This document shows, one piece after another, positions 1 through 5,816 of a DNA stretch of 5,816 nucleotides (positions are counted from its first letter, which is position 1; the number at the start of each line of letters is the position of its first letter). Below the pieces are notes generated by a model. That model did no database searches. It was not told the origin of the DNA and saw nothing but the letters and a program-made list of their open reading frames with translations. The DNA comes from BNXB01 sp031556375. GTDB taxonomy: Bacteria; Bacteroidota; Bacteroidia; Bacteroidales; Azobacteroidaceae. The stretch lies in contig JAVBTA010000041.1 of the NCBI GenBank assembly GCA_031556375.1, positions 1-5,816 on the forward strand, in the 5' to 3' direction. The translations under genes and the position numbers were made by a program.

Positions 1-3000
1 CAGAACGATATCAAACGATTGTTTTGCTTTTTCGGGATCTCCGAGTCCGAGGTATCCCAGTCCTATCACAAAGTGGCAATGGATCTGATTCCGTTTATTC
101 AGATCATCTTCCCAGATAGCCAGATCGGGTAGGGAGACAGCAAAATAGTCTATTTTACAGTTGTCGGATAAATGTTTTTCACCATGTTTAATTAACTTGT
201 CGAAGCATTTTTCGGCATTATTGTCATTCTCTAAAGCCTTCCAGGCTAATCCCTGGTAGAATATTTTATCGGGTTGTTGATCATTATAGAAGAATGCCTG
301 TTGAGGTTCGGAAGATCCTTTTGTCGCTTTTTCAAACCAATGGCGGGCATTTTCTTCATTTTTTAGTCCACGATAAGCGATGCCTTTATAATAATTGATG
401 TCATTTTCCTCTGCATTAGCCAGTTTTCCTTCTCCCAGATTATGAGGATAAAATTCTGTTTCAGCTAAAAGACTCAGTGCTTTTGCGAAATTGGATTGTT
501 CGATCTCTTTTTTTGCCAGTTCGACAAGGCTGAACGTATATTGTCCGGTAGCTTTTCCTTCTCCACCTTCCCATGGATGAAAATGTCTTGTAGCCAACAG
601 GTCTTTTGCTTTTTCGTATTTCCCCAGTGAATTGTAGAGAGTGACTTTTTCAATGTACAAATCATCCCGTTGCTCTACCAATCCCTGATATTTTTCCAGC
701 AGCTCCAGCCGTTCCTGGTATGGACATCCTGTTTTTTTGTGTAGTTGATCCAGTTCCATGAATATTCTGGCATCAGAAGAATCCAGTTCAAATGCTTTTT
801 CCAGAGCAGTACGTGCTTTGTCTCTGTTATTCAGTTTGTTATAATAAGCCAGAGCCAGGTTCCTCCAAACGGTAGGGAATTGATCATCCAATGAAGCGGA
901 TTTTATCCAACAGTCGAGGGCCTCGGGATATTGCCGGGAAGCATACCAGAAATTACCCAGATAGTAAGGAGCTTTAGCATCTGTAGGATTCATCTGCATG
1001 GCATCTTGTAGGATATTTACCTCTTCGATCCTGTTTGGAAAACATTTGTCCGGAGATTGCCGAGATGCTTGTTGATAATAGCTTTTAGCCAGTTCAGGAT
1101 TCCCTTTTTGGGAAGCAAAATAACCAAGAGCGTAGTAAACAATGGGGTATATGGTGCCCTGTGAACCGTGTGTTGAAATATATTCATTTAAGAATTCTTC
1201 AGCCTCTTCATACAATCCTGCAGCCGCGAAGTCCAGTGAATATTCGATGTAAGAATGTGCACGTCCTTTCATCAGATCGTGTATTTCATCCATCACTGCT
1301 TTTTCTTTTGTGACCAGGTATTTTTCAAAGCGGCATCCCATATTGAAACGATCGATAGCAAGAGAATCTTCTATCCATTTTAATGCTTCATCATTTCGTC
1401 CCATTTTTCTAAGAATAGAAGCTTTCAATTGTCTTGCCTTATGATTATGCCAGTTTCTGATCAAACTTTTTTCTACGCACTCCAATGCCTGGCTCCACCG
1501 TGTACTGTTTTCGACGCACCGTGCACCCATGCTATCGATCTGAGCCAAAGCCAAATACCCTGCGTCCTGCCATGCCGCATTCCAGGTTGCCTTAAACAGA
1601 GCATCATAAGCCTCTTCGTTTTTACCCTGCATTTTCAGGCACCATCCCAGGTTGTAATAAGCTTCTCCGTCGTAAGGATTAGGATTCCGTTCCGTAAGAG
1701 TTTTAATCGCATTTCTCAAGTATGGTTCAGCTTTTGCAAATTGTCCCTTACGTATCAGTAAAAGTCCCATTGCGTTGTTGCATCTGACATCCCCCGGTTC
1801 GCGCCGTAATGCTTCCAGGTAATAATCTGTAGGATTGTATGTCGCGTGGCGGTATTGTTCCAGGTGTAATCCTGTCAGAAACAATTGTTCTATGGAGTCG
1901 ATATCTTCCGGTTGTTTCGCTGCTTCTGCCGGGTTTGGAGTCGTTTTATCCGTTTGTTTGTCAGCCTGATAATTCAGTAATAATTTTCCATTTTCTGTGT
2001 ATAATTCGAATGCGAGCTCTTCAGGAAGTGCATCTCCGGATGGGACCGTTATTTTAAACGGTTCTTCCGGAGAGCAATTGATAACCTTATCTAACAAACC
2101 TTTTTGCACACTTCCGCAAGATTCGGGTTTACAATAAAGCTTTACCCGTAAATTTTTATAAATCGATGTTGTATATAGAATGATAGACGTTTGTCCGTCT
2201 TTCACATCGATATTGACTATCGCTTCTTTATTTGCATTTTTTACATATCCGACTTCGGAATAAGGCATAAAATACTGTGCCCAGGATTTTTCTTCGTAGG
2301 GTTGTAACCATGAGAAATCAGGTTGATTATCGGTATAAACACCCGTCATCAGTTCGATATATGGTCCGTCTTCATCGGTCAGATTCCTGTCCCAGGCTTT
2401 ACCGAAGTCTCCATATCCCCAGGTCCATTGTTTTTTTCCCGGCGAAACATGATGATTAGCTACGTGTAATAATCCTCCCTGTGTATTTTTCTCATATCCT
2501 CCGACAAAATCAAATTTTGATTTTATAGCCATGTAAGAAGTCGGAACAGGGATATTTTTGTACAATGAAATATCGACACCTGCGGAGTAATCCTGTTTGT
2601 AATATACTCCTCTGGCAATAGGGAAGTCCGATACATCACGTTTTCCATGATCGAATACCGCATGTACATCGGGTGGAAATACCGAATGATAGTCGTCATG
2701 TACTACAACCGCCGGATTTGCCCACCACAAGAACGTTTGTGGCAGAGGAGTACGGTTGTAAACTTTCACTTTGATCTCCAGATAGGCTTTTCCCGGATGC
2801 AATGTAAAGCCTTGCATACCTTTGGTACGGAACATTCGTTCCACTTCATTGCACCAAACGGTTTTACTTCCGTCCGGATTTTCTTCTATAGAATATTCTG
2901 TCGGTAAAAATGTGCTGGGCCGGTGGTGTTGAGGCCAGTTGAACTCAATACCTCCTGAAATCCAGGGACCGGTTAGCCCGACTAATGCCGGTTTAATCAC

Positions 3001-3336
3001 CTGGTTATAATAAACAAAATGACGTTTTTTAATTTTATCATAAGCCATTTGAACACGGCCTCCCAATTCAGGAAGTATCATGATCTTGATATATTCGTTT
3101 TCAAGAAACAAGGCACGATAAGGCTTATCAGCTTTTTCGTCTGAAATTTTTTCGACAACCGGATATGGATATACCGTTCCGCTGCTTCCCTGATAAACTC
3201 GTTTTTCCAGGAATAGAGGGTTCTTTTCTTCCTCTCCGATCTGATAAGTTGGCAGCATGATTTCTTCTTCCCAGGCGCGAACAATTCCCCGTTCGGTTGT
3301 TGTGGGCCGAATCAAATATTCTGTAATTTTTTCCAT
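1..3336 (-). CDS. DUF5107 domain protein with C-terminal TPR array (3' end cut by window edge)
   Basis: The frame is open for 1112 codons with no stop and runs off the left edge. The start is the ATG at 3336-3334, 3 bases after the transporter stop. Residues about 40-345 match DUF5107 by recognition, with hallmarks LPELGGRVQMAY (88-99), GGIEFNWPQHHRPS (128-141), WWANPAVVVHDDYHSVFPPD (204-223) and QPDFSWLQPYEEKSWAQYF (338-356). The beta-rich layout and the GGR motif recall the galactose-mutarotase-like fold of sugar-binding enzymes (inference). Residues about 370-452 look like a further beta-sandwich segment. A polar linker (about 455-480) leads into 10 or more TPR-like helical pairs from about 505 to the edge, for example around 558-586, 732-758, 788-815, 822-850, 893-912 and 978-1006. 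Two similar loops ending in GEGK sit at 919-928 and 962-971. There is no signal peptide or membrane segment, so it should be cytoplasmic. The last visible residues resemble a TPR helix, so perhaps only a short tail is missing. Co-location with a sugar porter suggests a carbohydrate-active or sugar-binding role; the reaction and substrate are unknown. Confidence 0.9.
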   Translation of the reverse strand, partial: MEKITEYLIRPTTTERGIVRAWEEEIMLPTYQIGEEEKNPLFLEKRVYQGSSGTVYPYPVVEKISDEKADKPYRALFLENEYIKIMILPELGGRVQMAYDKIKKRHFVYYNQVIKPALVGLTGPWISGGIEFNWPQHHRPSTFLPTEYSIEENPDGSKTVWCNEVERMFRTKGMQGFTLHPGKAYLEIKVKVYNRTPLPQTFLWWANPAVVVHDDYHSVFPPDVHAVFDHGKRDVSDFPIARGVYYKQDYSAGVDISLYKNIPVPTSYMAIKSKFDFVGGYEKNTQGGLLHVANHHVSPGKKQWTWGYGDFGKAWDRNLTDEDGPYIELMTGVYTDNQPDFSWLQPYEEKSWAQYFMPYSEVGYVKNANKEAIVNIDVKDGQTSIILYTTSIYKNLRVKLYCKPESCGSVQKGLLDKVINCSPEEPFKITVPSGDALPEELAFELYTENGKLLLNYQADKQTDKTTPNPAEAAKQPEDIDSIEQLFLTGLHLEQYRHATYNPTDYYLEALRREPGDVRCNNAMGLLLIRKGQFAKAEPYLRNAIKTLTERNPNPYDGEAYYNLGWCLKMQGKNEEAYDALFKATWNAAWQDAGYLALAQIDSMGARCVENSTRWSQALECVEKSLIRNWHNHKARQLKASILRKMGRNDEALKWIEDSLAIDRFNMGCRFEKYLVTKEKAVMDEIHDLMKGRAHSYIEYSLDFAAAGLYEEAEEFLNEYISTHGSQGTIYPIVYYALGYFASQKGNPELAKSYYQQASRQSPDKCFPNRIEEVNILQDAMQMNPTDAKAPYYLGNFWYASRQYPEALDCWIKSASLDDQFPTVWRNLALAYYNKLNNRDKARTALEKAFELDSSDARIFMELDQLHKKTGCPYQERLELLEKYQGLVEQRDDLYIEKVTLYNSLGKYEKAKDLLATRHFHPWEGGEGKATGQYTFSLVELAKKEIEQSNFAKALSLLAETEFYPHNLGEGKLANAEENDINYYKGIAYRGLKNEENARHWFEKATKGSSEPQQAFFYNDQQPDKIFYQGLAWKALENDNNAEKCFDKLIKHGEKHLSDNCKIDYFAVSLPDLAIWEDDLNKRNQIHCHFVIGLGYLGLGDPEKAKQSFDIVL

Positions 3337-3339
3337 GAT

Positions 3340-4725
3340 TTATTTCATCAAATCCTTTTCTATTTCTTCCAGTGATTTTCCCTTGGTTTCGGGTAGTTGT
3401 TTTATGATAAATAAAAATCCTAATACACAAATAATTCCATATAACCAGAATGTGCCGTATGAACCTAATCCTTTATTTAATAAAGGAAATGAATAGGTTA
3501 AGATAAAACAGGCTGTCCATAAAGAGAAAGTAGCAACGCCCATCGCCATTCCTCTTACTTTTGTCGGGAATATTTCAGATATAACGACCCATGTGATAGG
3601 AGCTAAAGTCATTGCATAGCAGGCAATTGCCATAACCACCAGTATTAAAACGAATATTCCTGTGATCTGGAAGTAGTAACAGGTTCCCATAATCGCGTAG
3701 ATAATAGCCAGTCCTGCTGCTCCGAAAAGGAGTAATGCTCTTCGTCCCAGTTTATCGACGGTGTACATTCCAACGAAAGTGAATATCAGGTTAGTGACTC
3801 CTGTGATTACGATGTTGAACAGAATATCGGAGACTCCATAACCTGCTCCGGAGAATATTTCCTGAGCATAATTGAAGATAACATTAATTCCGCACCACTG
3901 TTGGAACATGGCAATAACAATTCCGATCAATAATATCTTGGACATTTTTCCTTGGAAAAGCTGTTTGAACCTGAGTTTTTCCTTTTGTTCCGCTTCAGAG
4001 GCTTTCATTACTCCCAGTTCCTGTCTTGCATAGTCTGATCCACCAATACGGGTTAGTATGGCACTTGCTTTTTCATATTTATTCCGGGAAGCAAGCCAAC
4101 GTGGAGTTTCCGGTACGAAAAAGATCATCAGGAAAAAGAATACAGCGGGAACGCCTCCTGCCCAGAACATCCATCGCCAGGCCATCTGACCATTCCATGA
4201 AGCAAGAATATCTTCTCCCGGATTAATAGGCTCGGCAATTAACCAGTTGACAATCTGGGCAGAGAGGATTCCTATCACGATGGTTAGTTGATTGATGGAC
4301 ACAAATCGTCCACGTACGTTTGAAGGGGATACTTCCGCAATATACATTGGAGACAGATTCGATGCTATTCCGATTCCGATACCTCCTAAGATCCTGTAGA
4401 TAATGAACCATTCGATAGTATTGACAATCCCGGTGCCAATAGCTGCCAGTATAAAAATGAGAGCAGCTACGATCATCAGGGGTTTACGACCGTAACGATC
4501 GGATAAGCTGCCGGAAACAGTAACTCCCAGTAAACAACCGAGGATAGCGCTACCCATAACCCATCCTTGCATGGATGGAGAGTCTGTAATGTTGAAAAAG
4601 ACTTCATAAAATGGTTTTGCTCCGCCGATAACGACCCAGTCATATCCGAAAAGGAGCCCTCCCATTGCAGAAACAAGGGAGATCAGGAGCAGGTACGAAG
4701 TTTTGTTAGTTGTTTTTTCTTTCAT
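3340..4725 (-). CDS. MFS sugar porter (XylE/GLUT-like sugar:H+ symporter)
   Basis: This complete 461-residue inner-membrane transporter has the usual sugar-porter length and 12 predicted helices, with the long central loop at about 205-260. Family signatures are in order: GGLLFGYD (22-29), DRYGRKP (76-82), SPMYIAEVSPSNVRGR (125-140), PETPRWL (205-211), QQWCGIN (275-281), DKLGRR (324-329), PITWVVISEIFP (376-387) and PETKGKS (445-451). Aligned from memory to E. coli XylE, D29 matches the proton-coupling D27, and R111, E131 and R138 match R133, E153 and R160. Sugar-contact residues Q146, Q275, Q276, N281, N312 and W379 are kept. Several pocket positions differ from XylE: I153 for Q175, F284 for L297, N285 for Y298, A375 for G388 and L402 for Q415, so xylose should not be assumed. 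The ATG at 4725 gives a normal short N-terminus before helix 1. It is the first gene of the minus-strand operon, 3 bases ahead of the DUF5107-TPR gene, and diverges from the AraC regulator. Confidence 0.95.
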   Translation of the reverse strand: MKEKTTNKTSYLLLISLVSAMGGLLFGYDWVVIGGAKPFYEVFFNITDSPSMQGWVMGSAILGCLLGVTVSGSLSDRYGRKPLMIVAALIFILAAIGTGIVNTIEWFIIYRILGGIGIGIASNLSPMYIAEVSPSNVRGRFVSINQLTIVIGILSAQIVNWLIAEPINPGEDILASWNGQMAWRWMFWAGGVPAVFFFLMIFFVPETPRWLASRNKYEKASAILTRIGGSDYARQELGVMKASEAEQKEKLRFKQLFQGKMSKILLIGIVIAMFQQWCGINVIFNYAQEIFSGAGYGVSDILFNIVITGVTNLIFTFVGMYTVDKLGRRALLLFGAAGLAIIYAIMGTCYYFQITGIFVLILVVMAIACYAMTLAPITWVVISEIFPTKVRGMAMGVATFSLWTACFILTYSFPLLNKGLGSYGTFWLYGIICVLGFLFIIKQLPETKGKSLEEIEKDLMK

Positions 4726-4754
4726 GTGTTAATCAAGTGGCATTTTTACGGGAA

Positions 4755-4762
4755 CAAAAGTA
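4755..4762 (-). promoter_or_regulatory. Candidate -7 promoter element for the transporter/DUF5107 operon
   Basis: Read on the minus strand the octamer is TACTTTTG, a perfect match to the Bacteroides -7 consensus TAnnTTTG. Transcription would start a few bases downstream, leaving a leader of roughly 20-25 bases before the ATG at 4725. The expected -33 TTTG about 20 bases upstream is absent; only a T-run (minus-strand reading, about 4784-4777) lies there. A weak -33 box fits a promoter that needs an activator, but the octamer alone is short enough to occur by chance. Confidence 0.55.
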
Positions 4763-4818
4763 CGCGATACTTTTATAAAAAAAATGCACCTAAATATTAA
4801 AATCATGTAATATTTTAT

Positions 4819-4826
4819 TAAATTTG
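4819..4826 (+). promoter_or_regulatory. Candidate -7 promoter element for the AraC-family gene
   Basis: The octamer TAAATTTG fits the Bacteroides -7 consensus TAnnTTTG exactly. It implies a start near 4831-4834 and a leader of about 70 bases to the ATG at 4905. No clear -33 TTTG is present at the expected distance. A second, one-mismatch candidate (TTGATTTG, 4854-4861) lies closer to the gene, so the start site is uncertain. All the short repeats at 4831-4892 would fall inside the leader if this element is used. Confidence 0.5.
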
Positions 4827-4837
4827 CAGAATTAACA

Positions 4838-4852
4838 CATTGAATATCAATG
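4838..4852. repeat. Short palindrome CATTGA-ATA-TCAATG in the divergent control region
   Basis: Two perfect 6-base arms flank a 3-base centre. It lies just downstream of the plus-strand -7 candidate, where a transcript would begin. It could be a dimeric-repressor operator or a small leader hairpin. At this size in AT-rich DNA it may also be chance. Confidence 0.25.
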
Positions 4853-4863
4853 GTTGATTTGTT

Positions 4864-4892
4864 AACATGTAGAATATTCCTGAAAACATGTA
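4864..4892 (+). repeat. Tandem AACATGTA half-sites, 21-base spacing: possible AraC operator
   Basis: AACATGTA occurs at 4864-4871 and again at 4885-4892, exactly 21 bases apart, which is two helical turns on the same DNA face. Each contains the palindrome ACATGT. A related copy, CATGTAAT, lies at 4804-4811 just upstream of the plus-strand -7 candidate and is identical over 8 bases to 4887-4894. AraC-family proteins commonly bind direct repeats about 21 bases apart, so this is a plausible operator. It lies just before the AraC start codon and about 100 bases upstream of the operon promoter candidate. Binding is inferred only. Confidence 0.4.
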
Positions 4893-4904
4893 ATTACTTG
4901 TTTT

Positions 4905-5789
4905 ATGACAACGGAAAAAATCGCAGAAGGATTTAAAGGGGAAAAAGCGATTATCACTCCTTATAATGTTCGGAATTTCCAGGCTGAGAATCCGATATCC
5001 AGACAATTGTATATTACTCATATAGGGTATTATCCCCGGGCAAAGTATCATTTCCGGGAAAGGGAAAAAGGTACTCCGGAAAACATTCTGATTTATTGCG
5101 AGGAGGGCAAGGGATGGATTATCTATAATGACGAAAAGGTGTATTTGTCTAAAAACCAGGCATTTATTTTACCTCCGAATGAACTTCATGCTTATGGGGC
5201 AGATAATTCAGATCCATGGAGTATTTATTGGATGCATTTTTGTGGAGATAATATTTACATGTTTAATTCCATTATTGGTAGAATTATAGATATTGAAGAT
5301 TCTGATAGCAGCCGGTATGGTGATCGATTTTCGTTATTTGAAGAAATGTATCAAAACCTGGAAATGGGTTATAGTCCTGAAAATCTGGAATATGTCAGTT
5401 TTTGTCTGATGCATTTTCTTGCTTCCCTGAAATATCTCAATCAATATCGTGAAATCAAAAAAGTAAAGGAAGGCGATATTATACAAACGAGCATTTTGTT
5501 TATGAAAGATAATCTGGAGAATAAAATAAGTCTGGATGATATTGCAAAAAATGTAGGTTATTCAGGTTCTCACTTTAGCAACCTGTTTTCAGAACGAACA
5601 TCTTATTCTCCGATAGAGTATTATAATCAGTTGAAAATTCAACGGGCCTGTTCTTATCTTCAATTTACCAATTTGAAAATTAAAGAAATTGCGTTTCGTT
5701 TAGGATATTACGATCCCTTCCATTTCTCAAAAGCTTTTCGCCAGGAAATGGAGATTACCCCGAAGGAATACCGGAAACGGTATAAATAA
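4905..5789 (+). CDS. AraC-family transcriptional regulator, cupin sensor plus HTH
   Basis: This complete 294-residue cytoplasmic DNA-binding protein is of typical AraC/XylS length. Residues about 30-170 form an AraC-type cupin sensor: a GKGWIIYNDEKVYLSKNQ strand pair (68-85), then ILPPNELHAYGAD (88-100) and WSIYWMHFCG (105-114), the usual effector-binding jelly roll. A helical linker follows. Residues about 208-292 are the double helix-turn-helix: first HTH around DDIAKNVGYSGSHFSNLF (211-228), second around IKEIAFRLGYYDPFHFSKAF (259-278), closing with the family signature TPKEYRKRY (285-293). The start is fixed by an in-frame TGA at 4881-4883 and no earlier in-frame ATG. No Shine-Dalgarno sequence is visible, which is normal for this phylum. 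There is no receiver or membrane domain, so it is a one-component sensor and not a hybrid two-component regulator. It is divergent from the transporter operon, its most likely target, and probably also regulates itself (inference). The effector is unknown but is probably the sugar imported by the porter. Confidence 0.93.
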   Translation: MTTEKIAEGFKGEKAIITPYNVRNFQAENPISRQLYITHIGYYPRAKYHFREREKGTPENILIYCEEGKGWIIYNDEKVYLSKNQAFILPPNELHAYGADNSDPWSIYWMHFCGDNIYMFNSIIGRIIDIEDSDSSRYGDRFSLFEEMYQNLEMGYSPENLEYVSFCLMHFLASLKYLNQYREIKKVKEGDIIQTSILFMKDNLENKISLDDIAKNVGYSGSHFSNLFSERTSYSPIEYYNQLKIQRACSYLQFTNLKIKEIAFRLGYYDPFHFSKAFRQEMEITPKEYRKRYK

Positions 5790-5816
5790 TTTAACGAAAG
5801 TTCGATATAAGGTTTG

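Larger units (their letters stand above)
4724..4840. repeat. Inverted pair of ATTAACACAT flanking the divergent promoters
   Basis: ATTAACACAT reads on the plus strand at 4831-4840 and on the minus strand at 4733-4724, a perfect 10-base match in opposite orientation. The minus-strand copy overlaps the first two bases of the transporter ATG. The two copies enclose both candidate -7 elements. A partial third copy, TTAACATGT, is at 4862-4870 on the plus strand, 30 bases after the equivalent point of the 4831-4840 copy, and both plus-strand copies are followed by GAATAT (4842-4847 and 4872-4877). The symmetry suggests regulatory sites but is unproven. Confidence 0.3.

Noticed and set aside
1..3. 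Treating the missing stop of the DUF5107-TPR gene as a frameshift or pseudogene.
   Set aside because: The frame is intact to the first base of the window and ends in a normal TPR helix, so this is truncation by the window edge.
1429..1761. Open plus-strand frame of 110 codons, plus similar frames at 1839-2057, 2277-2459 and 2647-2907.
   Set aside because: They lie antisense within the continuous DUF5107-TPR frame, have no recognisable domain, and have low-complexity Cys/Phe/Arg-rich composition typical of reverse-strand shadows.
3078..3430. Two minus-strand frames overlapping the start of the DUF5107-TPR gene and the end of the transporter gene.
   Set aside because: They are alternate-frame readings of two well-supported genes and show no family features.
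3340..4725. Naming the transporter xylE (D-xylose symporter).
   Set aside because: The family is clear, but several pocket residues differ from XylE and no xylose isomerase or kinase gene is adjacent, so the symbol is not supported.
4854..4861. TTGATTTG as the main AraC promoter -7 element.
   Set aside because: It misses the consensus at the second base, while TAAATTTG at 4819-4826 fits exactly; it is kept only as an alternative.
4818..5051. Minus-strand frame of 77 codons across the control region and the AraC start.
   Set aside because: It is antisense to the AraC gene, without domain similarity, and would displace a coherent divergent control region.
5794..5803. CGAA-AG-TTCG inverted repeat after the AraC stop as a terminator.
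   Set aside because: A four-base stem with a two-base loop and no following T-run is too weak; the window ends before any fuller terminator can be judged.

Overview
The window looks like a small sugar-utilisation locus from a member of the Bacteroidota, most likely Bacteroidales; I cannot name the genus. The evidence is moderately AT-rich DNA, AT-rich leaders without a clear Shine-Dalgarno sequence, two perfect matches to the Bacteroides-type -7 promoter element (TAnnTTTG) in the only real intergenic region, and a DUF5107-TPR protein of a kind I know mainly from this phylum.

Layout: positions 1-3336 (minus strand) hold a very long gene, cut by the left edge, for a cytoplasmic protein with an N-terminal DUF5107 beta-rich domain and a long C-terminal array of TPR-like repeats. 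Positions 3340-4725 (minus) encode a complete 12-helix sugar-porter MFS transporter. It lies directly upstream of the DUF5107 gene with a 3-base gap, so the two are almost certainly one operon. Positions 4726-4904 are a 179-base divergent control region with one promoter candidate per direction and several short repeats. Positions 4905-5789 (plus) encode a complete AraC-family regulator with an N-terminal cupin-like sensor domain. The last 27 bases contain nothing I can name. No RNA gene, mobile element or CRISPR array was seen, and no gene-free stretch exceeds 300 bases.

How the parts fit (inference): the AraC protein senses an intracellular sugar or glycoside and switches on the divergent operon. 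The MFS porter brings the compound in with protons, and the DUF5107-TPR protein, which has no signal peptide, acts on it in the cytoplasm. No SusC/SusD pair, secreted glycosidase or known sugar kinase or isomerase is visible. The least understood and most interesting component is the roughly 1.1-kilo-residue DUF5107-TPR protein, whose biochemical activity I do not know to be established.
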